The position numbers and the translations under genes are program-made. This document shows, piece by piece, positions 25,737-34,509 of a stretch of 64,000 bases of DNA (within the stretch, counting starts at the first letter, position 1; each line of letters begins with the position of its first letter). This stretch comes from Arthrobacter jiangjiafuii (GTDB taxonomy: Bacteria > Actinomycetota > Actinomycetes > Actinomycetales > Micrococcaceae): the NCBI RefSeq assembly GCF_018622995.1, contig NZ_CP076022.1, forward strand, positions 3,348,001 through 3,412,000, given 5' to 3'. The notes under the pieces are model-generated. The model ran no database searches and was not told where the DNA came from. It was given only the letters and a program-made list of their open reading frames with translations.

Positions 25737-26423
25737 ATGGACACCTCCCTTCCCGGCCGTGCGAACGGCGCCGGAACAACCCCGCCGGTGCTCACTGACC
25801 TGGCTGAACTGGTGCGCCGGGCACGTTCCCTGGCCTCCGGCGGCACCCGGCGGATCCTGGGCATCACCGGCGCTCCCGGGGCCGGAAAATCCACGGTTGC
25901 CGCACGGCTCGTTCAGGCGCTCGGACCCGGGACCGCCGTACTGGTGCCGATGGACGGCTTCCATCTGGCGAACAACGTCCTGGACGCGCTGGGCCGGCGC
26001 GCCAGCAAGGGCGCACCGGATACGTTCGACGACGGCGGCTACGCGGCGCTGCTGCACCGCCTGCGGTTTCAAACGGAGCAGGAGCCGGTCATCTATGCTC
26101 CCGATTTTCAACGGGATCTGGAGGAGCCGATCGGCTCTGCGCTGCCCGTGCACTGCACCGTTCCCCTGGTCATCACCGAAGGGAACTACCTGCTGCAGCC
26201 GGATGGCCACTGGCCGCGGGCCAGGGCCGCCCTGGATCAGGTCTGGTATCTCGACGCCGACGACGACATCCGCCGCCAGCGCCTGATCCGCCGGCACGCA
26301 GCGTTCGGCAAGACCCCGGAACAGGCCCGTGAGTGGGCCCTGGGCAGCGACGACGCCAATGCCAGGTTGATAACTGCCCACGCCGGACAGGCCGATCTTG
26401 TGCTCCGGCTGTCCGGCGGATAG
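25737..26423 (+). CDS. Nucleoside/nucleotide kinase-family P-loop protein
   Basis: This 228-residue kinase of the pantothenate/uridine-kinase-like group has the Walker A GAPGAGKST at about residue 49, PMDGFHLANNVLD, the lid-helix RRHAAFGKTPEQAREWA and the ITEGNYLL strand. The FHLANNVLD and APDFxRDxEEP motifs match the set annotated as nucleoside/nucleotide kinase, some of which act on sugars. The true substrate is uncertain. The ATG at 25737 has TGGAGAA upstream; a longer open frame continues into ssrA but is not coding. Confidence 0.87.
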   Translation: MDTSLPGRANGAGTTPPVLTDLAELVRRARSLASGGTRRILGITGAPGAGKSTVAARLVQALGPGTAVLVPMDGFHLANNVLDALGRRASKGAPDTFDDGGYAALLHRLRFQTEQEPVIYAPDFQRDLEEPIGSALPVHCTVPLVITEGNYLLQPDGHWPRARAALDQVWYLDADDDIRRQRLIRRHAAFGKTPEQAREWALGSDDANARLITAHAGQADLVLRLSGG

Positions 26424-26449
26424 TCACTGGCTACCGGCCGGTTTAGCAG

Positions 26450-26749
26450 TCAGCGGCGGCGGCCAAAGATCAGCGAGGCCGCGGCGGTGGCGCCGGTTAC
26501 CGTGTACACGGCAGGCCAGGCGCCGAGCTTCTTGGCCAGCGGATGGGAGAGGCCAAAGGCCGCAACGTAGGCGGCGGTGAGGGCGGCAGCGGTGCCGGTG
26601 CCGGCGTCGCGCTTCCACAGCAAAAAGGCCACCGTGCCTGCAGCGGCCAGGACGGCTCCGCCGAGCTGGCGGTTGCCGGTGTCGCGGGCGGTTTTGTAAC
26701 CGCCGATCAGGCCGGCGCTGGAAACGAGGGAGGTCAGGGCTGCACTCAC
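26450..26749 (-). CDS. Small membrane protein, hypothetical
   Basis: 99 residues with about three hydrophobic segments and a basic GRRR end. It starts with GTG at 26749, with AGGAGAAG upstream. The GxxKTARDTGNRQLGGAVLAAAGT part is typical of small actinobacterial membrane proteins without known role. Confidence 0.75.
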   Translation of the reverse strand: MSAALTSLVSSAGLIGGYKTARDTGNRQLGGAVLAAAGTVAFLLWKRDAGTGTAAALTAAYVAAFGLSHPLAKKLGAWPAVYTVTGATAAASLIFGRRR

Positions 26750-26894
26750 GGTGGTCTTCTCCTAGGGGTCTGAAGGGTATGAACCCCAGCCTATCGCCCC
26801 GCCGTCGGGCGCCGCTTTCACCGTGTCCCCGCCAGCGCCGGGACCCATCTATGCTGTGACTCATCCCTGATCCTTCACCGAAGCGGAGCCACAC

Positions 26895-27815
26895 ATGCCG
26901 ATTGCCCCTGAGAACCTGATTGCCCCCGGCAGCAAGCCGGAGCGGGTGGCCAGCGGCGCGGTCTGGGCCGAGGGGCCGGTGTGGCTGCCGGAGCGGCGGG
27001 CCGTGCGGTTCAGCGACATTCCCGGCAACCGGGTGCTGGAGTTCAGCGAGGAGACCGGAGCACTGGAGGTCTACGCCGCCGACGCCGAATATCCCAACGG
27101 CCGTGCCCTGGACCGCAGCGGGGCGGTGGTCCAGTGCTCGCATGGCCGGCGGGCCATCGAGCGGGACACCGGCACCACGCCCGGCGCCGTGCCCGCCGTG
27201 CAAACGCTGGTGGACTCCTACAACGGCCGCCGGCTGAACTCCCCCAATGACGTGGTGGTGAAGTCCGACGGAACCATCTGGTTCTCCGATCCCTCCTACG
27301 GGATCCAGAAGGACACGGAGGGGCATCCGGGCCGGGAGGAATACGGGGACAGGTACGTCTTCCGCTTTGACCCGGCCAGCGGTGAGCTGACGCCGGCGGT
27401 CATCGATGTGGAGGTGCCCAACGGGCTGGCGTTTTCCCCCGACGAGTCCATCCTCTACGTCTCGGACACCTCACTGGGCACCCCGGCGATGGACGGCGGG
27501 GCGCGGCTGCACGGGCATGCCATCCACGCGTACGACGTCGTGGATGGCAGGTTTGCCCGCAACGGGCGGGTTTTTGCCGAGGTAACTCCGGGGGTGCCGG
27601 ATGGTTTCCGGCTGGATGCCCAGGGGAATCTGTGGTCCTCTTCCGGGGACGGGGTCCGGGTCTTCTCCCCGGATGGAACGGAGATCCTGCATATTCCGGT
27701 GCCGGAGACCGTCAGCAACGTCTGTTTCGGCGGCGACGACGGCCGCACCCTCTACATGACGGCCACGACCAGCCTGTACCGGATCCGCACCCTGGTTACC
27801 GGCGCCGTCAGCTGA
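26895..27815 (+). CDS. SMP-30/gluconolactonase-family protein
   Basis: This 306-residue six-bladed beta-propeller is probably a metal-dependent lactonase. The metal-binding glutamate is in the early EGPVWLPE, asparagine in LNSPNDVVVKSDG, and the aspartate region in VPNGLAFSPDES. These are the family's conserved positions. It is convergent with a flavin monooxygenase, and the two coding ends overlap by eight bases. Sugar lactones are the usual substrates, but the true one is unknown. Confidence 0.9.
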   Translation: MPIAPENLIAPGSKPERVASGAVWAEGPVWLPERRAVRFSDIPGNRVLEFSEETGALEVYAADAEYPNGRALDRSGAVVQCSHGRRAIERDTGTTPGAVPAVQTLVDSYNGRRLNSPNDVVVKSDGTIWFSDPSYGIQKDTEGHPGREEYGDRYVFRFDPASGELTPAVIDVEVPNGLAFSPDESILYVSDTSLGTPAMDGGARLHGHAIHAYDVVDGRFARNGRVFAEVTPGVPDGFRLDAQGNLWSSSGDGVRVFSPDGTEILHIPVPETVSNVCFGGDDGRTLYMTATTSLYRIRTLVTGAVS

Positions 27816-28869
27816 ACCGGGCGGCGGCATTCAGCACCGCGTTCCGGGGAGCGGTAAACCGCTGGGCCGTGCTGACCCGGTTCAGCAGCCGGGCCAGCCG
27901 GACGGTGCGGATTCCGTGTCGCCGCCGGCCGGCGTCGTACGTCCGCAGTGCCGCCGCAACGTCGGGAGCCGTGGTCAGGGCGGTCACGAGCGCGACGGCG
28001 TCGAGCAGCGCTTCGCAGGCTCCCCGCCCGAGGTTCGGCGCCATGCCGTGGGCGGCGTCGCCGAGCAGCGCCGTCCTCCCGGAAACGTAGGAGGGCAGCG
28101 GCGGAATATCGAACAGTTCGCGGTAGTCCACCGGATTTCCGTCCAGCGCGTCCAGTACCCGGGCCACGCCGGGGTGCCAGCCCCGGTAGAGCCCGCGCAG
28201 GATCTGCGGGGCCTCGGCTTGGACCCGGGCCTGGCGGCTCTGCGGGGCGCCGTCGGGCAGGAAACCAGGCAGGTCGGCCGAACGAAGGCAGGCGAACCAG
28301 TTGGTGCTTTCGGCATCTAGCGGCGTGATCCCGAACAGCCGGCCCGCACCCCAGGTCTCCGAAACCCCGCCGGCCCGCCCCGGAACCGTCCCCCGAAAGG
28401 CAACGGTCCCGAGCGGGCGGGGACGGGTTCCGAACAATGCCGTGCGCCGGGGGCTGGAAATCCCATCGGCCGCCACCACCACATCGGCTTCCGGGAGGAC
28501 TGCGCGCTCCGCCACCGGTGAGTTCCACTGGACAAGACCGGCTGGCAGGTACCCGGCCAGGGCATTCAACAGCACGGTCCGGGGCACCAGCCGGGCAGTG
28601 CGGCCGAGGCCCAGGGCAGCTATCTCCCTGCCGTCGGGACGCAGGAGGCGGGCGCCGCGCTCCTGCACAGAGTCGGCGCGGACGGCGTCCCCCACCCCCA
28701 GCCGGTCCAGGGCATCCATCGCTTCGGGCCACATGCCCAGCGCCGTTCCGCTGGCGGGAAAGCTGGCGTTGCGCTCGAAGACCTGGACTGACCAGCCGGC
28801 GCGCAGCAGGCCGCGGGCGGCCGCGGTTCCGGCGATACCGGCTCCAACGATCACTGCTGATCCGCGCAT
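27808..28869 (-). CDS. FAD-dependent monooxygenase, UbiH/PHBH type
   Basis: This 353-residue flavoprotein has an N-terminal Rossmann dinucleotide motif AVIVGAGIAGTAAARGLL and, near residue 270, the GD motif TALLGDAAHGMAPNLGRGACEAL, which binds the FAD ribityl chain. This is the aromatic-hydroxylase class. The ATG at 28869 has AAGGAG six bases upstream. It is somewhat short for the family but both motifs are intact. The substrate cannot be read from the sequence; neighbours give no pathway. Confidence 0.9.
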   Translation of the reverse strand: MRGSAVIVGAGIAGTAAARGLLRAGWSVQVFERNASFPASGTALGMWPEAMDALDRLGVGDAVRADSVQERGARLLRPDGREIAALGLGRTARLVPRTVLLNALAGYLPAGLVQWNSPVAERAVLPEADVVVAADGISSPRRTALFGTRPRPLGTVAFRGTVPGRAGGVSETWGAGRLFGITPLDAESTNWFACLRSADLPGFLPDGAPQSRQARVQAEAPQILRGLYRGWHPGVARVLDALDGNPVDYRELFDIPPLPSYVSGRTALLGDAAHGMAPNLGRGACEALLDAVALVTALTTAPDVAAALRTYDAGRRRHGIRTVRLARLLNRVSTAQRFTAPRNAVLNAAARFS

Positions 28870-28999
28870 GGTTTGCTCCTTCGGGTAGTGGATGGCCGGG
28901 TGATGACGGGACGGACGCTGATCGCTGCCGGACAGCATGCCATGCCCAGGCTCAGCAGAGGGTTTTCATATTCTGCTCCTTTTCCGCCGGAATCCGGCT

Positions 29000-29156
29000 T
29001 CAGTGCTGGTGTTCGGGGTCTGGGTTTTGTTCCGGAGACGGTTGCTCCTCAGACGGTTGTTTCGGCGGGGTGCCGGGCGCGACGACGACGGACTGGCCCA
29101 TCATCCCCTCGTCCTCGGAGCGCAACAGTGATCGCGTTGATTTTGATAATCGTCAT
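29000..29156 (-). other. Gene-poor gap with two short minus-strand frames, possibly a gene remnant
   Basis: Between the monooxygenase start and the riboswitch there is no full gene. On the minus strand, an ATG at 29156 with AAGGGGG upstream opens MTIIKINAITV, a start that looks like an antibiotic-biosynthesis monooxygenase (heme-degrading MhuD-like) protein. The frame turns Arg-rich and stops at 29049. A second frame (29104-29000) gives a 34-residue acidic, Pro-rich, His-ending peptide. They could be the two ends of a deleted gene or simply chance. Confidence 0.3.
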
Positions 29157-29160
29157 GCCC

Positions 29161-29188
29161 CCTTATGTCCACGGCCTTATGTCCACGG
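29161..29188. repeat. Perfect 14-base tandem duplication
   Basis: CCTTATGTCCACGG occurs twice with no gap in the region between the monooxygenase and the riboswitch. No gene end is involved. Confidence 0.9.
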
Positions 29189-29279
29189 CCGTGCAGGAGG
29201 CGCAGTGGCATCCGGTCAACAACTGCTCCGGTTGGCGCCGGATTTGCTACCGTAGGATGCCAAGACCGGATGCCGGTCT

Positions 29280-29320
29280 CCGGACGACGGTTCAGTACCC
29301 GGACAGCGACAAGACTGGCC
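29280..29320 (+). promoter_or_regulatory. Guanidine-III (ykkC-III) riboswitch
   Basis: The 41-base element begins CCGGACGA, has GTACCCGG in the middle and GACAAGAC near the end, all at the spacing of the guanidine-III class. CCGG at both positions can pair, and GGTTCAG can pair with the 3' CTGGCC with one bulge, using different bases from the well-known examples, so the helices are conserved by covariation. The 3' strand ends directly before the AAAGGA ribosome site of the SMR gene (29321), so ligand binding would control translation by exposing or hiding it. Confidence 0.88.
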
Positions 29321-29333
29321 AAAGGAATCTGTC

Positions 29334-29648
29334 ATGGCATGGGTCATTCTTGTTCTCTCCGGCATGCTGGAGGCCGTCTGGGCGACGGCGCTGGGCAAAT
29401 CTGAAAACTTCCGCCGGCGCTGGCCAACGGTCATCTTTGCCGCGGGCATCATCCTGAGCATGGCCGGCCTCGCCTTCGCCATGCAGTCCATTCCGGTGGG
29501 CACCGCCTACGCCGTCTGGGTGGGCATCGGCGCGGTCCTCACCGCCGCCTACGCCATGGCCTTCGGCGGCGAAAAGGCCACCGTGGTGAAAATCCTGCTA
29601 CTTCTCGGCGTCGTGGGCTGCGTCGTCGGCCTGAAGCTGGTGGGCTAA
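29334..29648 (+). CDS. sugE: SMR-family guanidinium exporter (Gdx/SugE type), first subunit
   Basis: A 104-residue four-helix transporter that couples proton entry to export of a small cation. The essential glutamate is E13 in LEAVWAT. The SIPVGTAYAVWVGIGAV segment is the SMR helix-2/3 pattern of the SugE/Gdx branch rather than the EmrE branch. The gene sits directly under a guanidine-III riboswitch, which argues for guanidinium as the substrate. The second SMR gene starts two bases after its stop. Confidence 0.92.
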   Translation: MAWVILVLSGMLEAVWATALGKSENFRRRWPTVIFAAGIILSMAGLAFAMQSIPVGTAYAVWVGIGAVLTAAYAMAFGGEKATVVKILLLLGVVGCVVGLKLVG

Positions 29649-29650
29649 GC

Positions 29651-30010
29651 ATGCCGTGGATCGTCCTTCTCCTCAGCGCCGTCCTCGAAGCCGTCTGGGC
29701 CACAGCCCTGGATGCGTCAGCCGGATTCACCCTGCTGGTCCCGACCCTGATCTTCCTTGCCGCCGGCATCGCCTCCATGGTGGGCCTGTCCTACGCCATG
29801 AACTCCATTCCCATCTCCACCGCGTACGCCGTGTGGACCGGGCTGGGCGCGGTGCTGACCGTGGCCTACGCCATGCTGTCCGGCGGGGAGCAGCCCGGCG
29901 GGCTGAAAATCCTCTTCCTGGCCGGGATCATCGGCTGCGTAGTGGGCCTGAAGTTCGTCGACTCTCCGCAACCCGAGGACGCCCCGGACCGGGACCAGAC
30001 CGGGGGCTGA
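29651..30010 (+). CDS. SMR-family exporter, second subunit of a pair
   Basis: This 119-residue partner of the previous gene has four helices, E13 in LEAVWAT, and SIPISTAYAVWTGLGAV. It carries an extra polar tail of about 17 residues (SPQPEDAPDRDQTGG) that the first subunit lacks. Paired SMR genes often form heterodimers with opposite membrane orientation. The two-base gap indicates coupled translation and shared control by the riboswitch. Confidence 0.9.
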   Translation: MPWIVLLLSAVLEAVWATALDASAGFTLLVPTLIFLAAGIASMVGLSYAMNSIPISTAYAVWTGLGAVLTVAYAMLSGGEQPGGLKILFLAGIIGCVVGLKFVDSPQPEDAPDRDQTGG

Positions 30011-30148
30011 ACAGCGGCTTCCAGCTGCCTTCTCCACGGCGGGTCTTTCCCGGGGCCCTCCGGCGGGACGATACTGCTTTCGTACTGAATTACCTCTAAG
30101 TACGGCACTGCTGAAACAGCCGGCAGCGAGCGATGATCGGAGCCTTCC

Positions 30149-31615
30149 ATGACCACGGCAGAAAGCCCGTCCTCCGCATCCCTCTTCCGACGCAAGCCGA
30201 TCGAAGAGGTGGAAGACGAAAAAACCGGCAGCAAACTCTTCAAGAGCCTTGGCCTCTGGCAGCTGACCGCGATCGGCGTGGGCGGCATCATCGGCATCGG
30301 CATCTTCACCCTCGCCGGACTGGTGGCCAACGGTGGACCCGATGCCCCCGGCGTCGGGCCCGGCGTGCTGATTTCGTTCCTGGTTGCCGGGCTGGCAAGC
30401 GCCGCGGCGGCCCTGTCCTACGCCGAGTTCGCCGGCATGGTTCCGCGGGCCGGGTCGGCCTACACCTACGGCTATGTGGCGCTGGGCGAAATCATCGGTT
30501 GGTTCATCGGCTGGGACCTGCTGCTGGAATACACGGCGATCGTGGCGGTGGTGGCGATCGGCATCTCCGGGTACTTCACGGAGTTCATGGCGGGGATCGG
30601 CGTCGAGGTTCCCGTCTGGATGCAGGGCACGGGCGACACGGTGGAGGGTGGCGTGGCCAATGTGCCGGCCATCGTGGTCTGCCTGTTCATCACCTGGATC
30701 CTGAGCCGGGGCACCAAGACGTTCGGGCGGTTCGAACTGGTGGCAGTGGCCCTGAAGGTGCTGCTGATTCTCTTCATCGTCGGGCTGGGGTTCTTCTTCG
30801 TGAACCCCGACAACTACTCGCCCTTCCTGCCCAACGGATTCGGCGTGGTCTTCACCGGCGCTGCAACAGTGTTCTTTGCGGTCTTCGGGTACGACGCCAT
30901 GAGCACCGCAGCCGAAGAGGCCACGGACGGCAAGAAACACATGCCCAAGGCGATCCTGCTGTCCCTTGGCATTTCCATGGTGTTGTACATCCTGGCCACA
31001 CTGGTGCTGACCGGAATGCAGAATTACACAGAGATCAGCCCCACCGCCGGCTTTGCCTCCGCGTTCCAATCCGTGGGGCTGCCCGTCATCGCCACGGTGC
31101 TTTCGGCCTTTGCCGTGATCTCCATCCTCACCGTCATGCTCACCTTCCTGCTGGGCGTGACCCGGGTCTGGTTCTCCATGAGCCGCGACGGGCTGCTGCC
31201 GGGATGGTTCTCCGGCACGGACCGCCACGGGACACCGCAGCGGGTGACGTGGATCGCCGGGATCGCGTCCGCACTGCTGGCCGGCATCTTTCCGATCCGT
31301 GCGGTGGCGGACCTGACGAACATCGGCATCCTCGCGGCGTTTGTGGTGGTCTCCGTGGCGGTGATCGTGCTGCGCTACCAGAAGCCGGATGCACCGCGGG
31401 AATTCCGGCTGCCGCTCATGCCGTGGATTCCGGCGTTCGGGGTGCTCTCCTCCGGCTTCCTGATGCTGCAGCTGCACTGGGAGACCTGGCTGCGGTTCGG
31501 CGTCTGGCTGATCATCGGCCTGATCATTTACTGGTTCTACGGCCGCAGGCACTCACTCATGAACCCGGGCAGTCCGCGGCTCGCCCAACCCCCTGCTGCT
31601 CCGGAAGGCACCTGA
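30149..31615 (+). CDS. APC-superfamily amino acid permease (cationic amino acid transporter type)
   Basis: The 488-residue transporter has twelve to fourteen hydrophobic segments. The first helix GVGGIIGIGIFTLAGL carries the substrate-backbone-binding glycines, followed by SYAEFAGMVPRAGSAYTYGYVALGE, the signature of the CAT/YfnA group. The start at 30149 has GGAG upstream. It follows the SMR pair by 138 bases on the same strand but probably has its own promoter. The amino acid carried is not known. Confidence 0.93.
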   Translation: MTTAESPSSASLFRRKPIEEVEDEKTGSKLFKSLGLWQLTAIGVGGIIGIGIFTLAGLVANGGPDAPGVGPGVLISFLVAGLASAAAALSYAEFAGMVPRAGSAYTYGYVALGEIIGWFIGWDLLLEYTAIVAVVAIGISGYFTEFMAGIGVEVPVWMQGTGDTVEGGVANVPAIVVCLFITWILSRGTKTFGRFELVAVALKVLLILFIVGLGFFFVNPDNYSPFLPNGFGVVFTGAATVFFAVFGYDAMSTAAEEATDGKKHMPKAILLSLGISMVLYILATLVLTGMQNYTEISPTAGFASAFQSVGLPVIATVLSAFAVISILTVMLTFLLGVTRVWFSMSRDGLLPGWFSGTDRHGTPQRVTWIAGIASALLAGIFPIRAVADLTNIGILAAFVVVSVAVIVLRYQKPDAPREFRLPLMPWIPAFGVLSSGFLMLQLHWETWLRFGVWLIIGLIIYWFYGRRHSLMNPGSPRLAQPPAAPEGT

Positions 31616-31681
31616 GTTCGGGGAGGCGGGTTCCGGGGAAGGGATTCGTCGTCGACCACGTGTGCGCGGATGTACCCCCAG

Positions 31682-31718
31682 GCTGTCATCGAGCTGTGAA
31701 CGGGCTGTGGGTGACAGC
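31682..31718. other. Inverted repeat between convergent transporter genes
   Basis: GCTGTCA (31682) and TGACAGC (31712) are perfect 7-base arms 23 bases apart in the 142-base gap between the amino acid permease and the MFS gene stops. It could help end transcription from either side, though there is no T-run. Confidence 0.35.
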
Positions 31719-31757
31719 GCGGCGGGGCAATTCCGCCTGGTCAGGAAAGGTTGCCCG

Positions 31758-32948
31758 TCAGGCGGCCGCCGTCGCCGGGGCCGCGGTGCGGTGCAGGACC
31801 AGGCCGAGCGCCATGCACAGCAGATACCCGCTGCCAACAAAGATCCACCCGGCCAGGAACCCGCCGGAGTGCTGCAGCAGAAGCCCCATCGCCAGCGGAC
31901 CGGCGGCGAACCCCGCATACATCCCCAGCGACACAACTCCCGTGGCCGCACCGACGCGGGCCGGTTCCACCTCGCGCAGCACGGCGGCCATGACCACCAC
32001 ATTCACGCCCAGCACCGTTGCGCCGTGGAGTACGACGCCGGTCCACAGAAACACCGGCAGGCCGGTCTGGCCTGCCGCCAGGAGCAGCCCGGCGCCGCCG
32101 ATGGCGCCCAGCGCCAGCGTGACCAGCAGGATCGGCACCGTTGTGCCGGCGGCCATCCGACGCCCCCACAGAACCCGTGAGGCCACCCCCACCACACCTG
32201 CGGCAGCTGCGGCGGCACCGGCCATAAGCAGCGAAAATCCCAGTTCTCGCTGCGCGAAGAGCGGCAGATACACATTGGTTGCCTGCATTCCGGCCCCCGA
32301 CAGCAGGGCGAAGCCAGCCAGCAGCCACACCGTCAACGGAAACCGCTGGCGCCCGTCGGCTGCGGTTTTGGGTTGCGGCGGCATCGGCGGGTCAGCGGGC
32401 AGCTTGTTCCATGAATACAGCAGCAGCGCGGCCATGACGACGGCGGCTCCCGTGGCAGAGCCCCGCCAGCCGGCCACCAGCGCTGCAGCGGGAAAGAAGA
32501 GGCTGGAGAACAGCTGGCTGGCTTGGACGCCGGACTGCTTGATGCCCAGCCAACCGGACCGGCGGGCGGGTTCAACGTGATGCGTGATCACCCGGTTGGT
32601 AGTCGGGTTGGAAATCGCCTGTGCCGGTCCGGACAGGGCCACGGCAACCAGCAGCCACACGTAGTTGCGGGACAGGGCCATCAGGATCAGTGCCAGCGCG
32701 GTTCCGCCGAAGATCATCAGCAGCTGGGCCCGTCCCGGAATGCGGTCGCTGAGCCGGCCCAGGGACACCGAGGACAGGGCAGCGCTGAGGAAACAGACGG
32801 TGGCCAGCAGGCCAAACTGCGCCTCGCTGATGCCGAGGTCATCAATGATCAGGCTGCTCGCAGCGCTGAGGCCGTAATTCATGACCGGGCCCGCGCCCAT
32901 GGCGCAGACCAGGACAAAAAGGAGGCCCGGACCGGACTTCGTGTTCAA
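31758..32948 (-). CDS. MFS transporter
   Basis: A 396-residue, twelve-helix major facilitator. The loop-2/3 motif reads GRLSDRIPGRAQLL, and a central polar loop (WNKLPADPPMPPQPKTAADGRQR) divides the two halves. TTG at 32948 is chosen as start because GGAAGGG sits eight bases upstream and the protein then begins at a normal MFS N-terminus; an ATG 21 codons further up has no ribosome site. The substrate is unknown; drug or metabolite efflux is the usual role. Confidence 0.87.
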   Translation of the reverse strand: MNTKSGPGLLFVLVCAMGAGPVMNYGLSAASSLIIDDLGISEAQFGLLATVCFLSAALSSVSLGRLSDRIPGRAQLLMIFGGTALALILMALSRNYVWLLVAVALSGPAQAISNPTTNRVITHHVEPARRSGWLGIKQSGVQASQLFSSLFFPAAALVAGWRGSATGAAVVMAALLLYSWNKLPADPPMPPQPKTAADGRQRFPLTVWLLAGFALLSGAGMQATNVYLPLFAQRELGFSLLMAGAAAAAAGVVGVASRVLWGRRMAAGTTVPILLVTLALGAIGGAGLLLAAGQTGLPVFLWTGVVLHGATVLGVNVVVMAAVLREVEPARVGAATGVVSLGMYAGFAAGPLAMGLLLQHSGGFLAGWIFVGSGYLLCMALGLVLHRTAAPATAAA

Positions 32949-33071
32949 ATTTCTACCCTTCCCGGAGCGACACACTACATTCTGGCGCACCGTGAAACGG
33001 TGTTGCGTCATAAACGGGCTATTATCTGCTTGAGGACCTGCATGGCCGGGTCTGCTATCTGGGGAGTGGAA

Positions 33072-33503
33072 ATGGGCGGGGAGTCTCAAACAATGCCTTC
33101 GGCGCGGAAAAAATCCGCAATGCTCTTCCGCCGTGGGCGGACGATGCTCATCGCTGTAGGTATCTTCTGGCTTTGGCTGCTGTTGGGCAGCGCAGACTTC
33201 ATTGCCGGACTCTTTGATTCCCCCTTCTACGCGCTGCTCGCCCTGTATGGGCTTGGCGTGGTGACCCTCATTTCGCTGCTGGTCGCGATGGTTGCTGCCG
33301 TGTACATGCTGGCCAACCGCCCGACTCCCGACGCCAACCCCGTGCGCCGCGAGGGCGAGCCCGGCAACGCCACGCAGCACACCCTCCATGGCGGCCTTTC
33401 CGATCTTGCTCCGGTCATTCGCATGGCTCCCCGCCGCGTTGCGAATCACGGTGCCGCGGTTGCCAACAAGGCTGCCGCACTATGGCGGGACATGGCTTCC
33501 TGA
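33072..33503 (+). CDS. Hypothetical membrane protein
   Basis: 143 residues, with a basic start (ARKKSAMLFRRGRT), two hydrophobic helices (about 23-45 and 55-80), then a polar tail. GGGGAGTGG precedes the ATG at 33072; ATG at 33093 is an equally possible start. Three TCCTGA elements, each with a TGA, lie in series at and after its stop. No family recognised. Confidence 0.65.
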   Translation: MGGESQTMPSARKKSAMLFRRGRTMLIAVGIFWLWLLLGSADFIAGLFDSPFYALLALYGLGVVTLISLLVAMVAAVYMLANRPTPDANPVRREGEPGNATQHTLHGGLSDLAPVIRMAPRRVANHGAAVANKAAALWRDMAS

Positions 33504-33579
33504 ACAGGGTTCCTGAGTCGCTCCTGATCTAAAGCTGGCGCCGCCTAGGAATGTCAGAGCCGGGCGGCATGGTGGTCCC

Positions 33580-33987
33580 ATGACTTCTTCGCCGTCGGCG
33601 CTCCTCCCCCGCAGTGCTGCCCCTGAATCACCCGGTTCCGCCGGACAGGCAACGCAGCAGCGTCCGGGCCCGGGACAATCCCGTGCCGTTACCCATGCCC
33701 ACTACCGGCGCGAGCCCTACGTGCGGTGCCGCATGGGCACAGCCATCATCGATGGCAAGGCTGCCGCGTGGACCCGCACCCAGGTGCTCCTGCACTGGAT
33801 CGACGACGCCGGCCGTGCCCATAACCGCTGGATTCCGGCGGAGACCGTGCACCGGATTCCGCGGGACAAGTCCGCCTGGCAGGACCCCTACGACGACTGG
33901 TCCTTCTACTACCCGGTGACACAAACTCCTGCGGAGCTCCGTCATTATCCGGGCCGGGGAGTGGATGCGGTGCCGGCAGCGGCCTAG
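33580..33987 (+). CDS. Hypothetical soluble protein
   Basis: The 135-residue protein has a disordered first 40 residues and then a compact region (HYRREPYVRCRMGTAIIDGKAAAWTRTQVLLHW...) that looks like a small beta-rich domain ending WQDPYDDWSFYYPV. I do not recognise it. Codon use is like its neighbours, so it is probably a real gene. Confidence 0.65.
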   Translation: MTSSPSALLPRSAAPESPGSAGQATQQRPGPGQSRAVTHAHYRREPYVRCRMGTAIIDGKAAAWTRTQVLLHWIDDAGRAHNRWIPAETVHRIPRDKSAWQDPYDDWSFYYPVTQTPAELRHYPGRGVDAVPAAA

Positions 33988-34043
33988 CTTTGTGAGCAAC
34001 CCTTTTCTGAGGAACGCCAGCGGCCCGGTGAGCGGAGCACATT

Positions 34044-34412
34044 GTGGATTTCAAGGGCATTATCGAAGTGACCGGCGAAATAGTGGATCTGGCCGGCGTG
34101 GCGGCGATCATCATTGGTGCCATTGTTGCCACCGGATCCGCTGCCCTTGCCCTGTTGCGACGCTCCGGCCAACCGGTGTACGAGCCTTACCGGCAGGAGC
34201 TGGGACGGTCGATCCTGCTCGGGCTCGAGTTGCTGGTGGCAGCGGACATCATCCGCACCGTGGCGGTGACTCCCACCTTTGAATCTCTGGGTGTGCTGGC
34301 GCTGATTGTCCTGATCCGGACCTTCCTTAGCTACACGCTGCAGCTGGAAGTCACCGGAAGGTTGCCGTGGCAGGCACCGCGGCCAAATGTCATCACAGGG
34401 GATGAGGTGTGA
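34044..34412 (+). CDS. DUF1622-family membrane protein
   Basis: A 122-residue protein with three hydrophobic segments. The part YRQELGRSILLGLELLVAADIIRTVAVTPTFESLGVLALIVLIRTFLSYTLQLEV is the hallmark of DUF1622. It starts with GTG at 34044. The family has no known biochemical role. Confidence 0.85.
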   Translation: MDFKGIIEVTGEIVDLAGVAAIIIGAIVATGSAALALLRRSGQPVYEPYRQELGRSILLGLELLVAADIIRTVAVTPTFESLGVLALIVLIRTFLSYTLQLEVTGRLPWQAPRPNVITGDEV

Positions 34413-34509
34413 CAGCGGGCCGGGACCATATTCTGGGGTGAACGTCCGGATTGGTGACTCCTTCACCGCCCGTTGTCCCCTGTTCATGATGAAAGAGCAA
34501 GGTTATTCC

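Noticed and set aside
29138-29156. Zur/Fur-like box (TGATAATCGTCA)
   Set aside because: Only the outer three bases are symmetric, and no metal gene starts nearby; the guanidine riboswitch explains control of the next genes.
31616-31757. Riboswitch-like fold between the amino acid permease and the MFS gene
   Set aside because: Both genes end here, so a leader RNA makes no sense; the GCTGTCA/TGACAGC dyad is recorded only as an inverted repeat.
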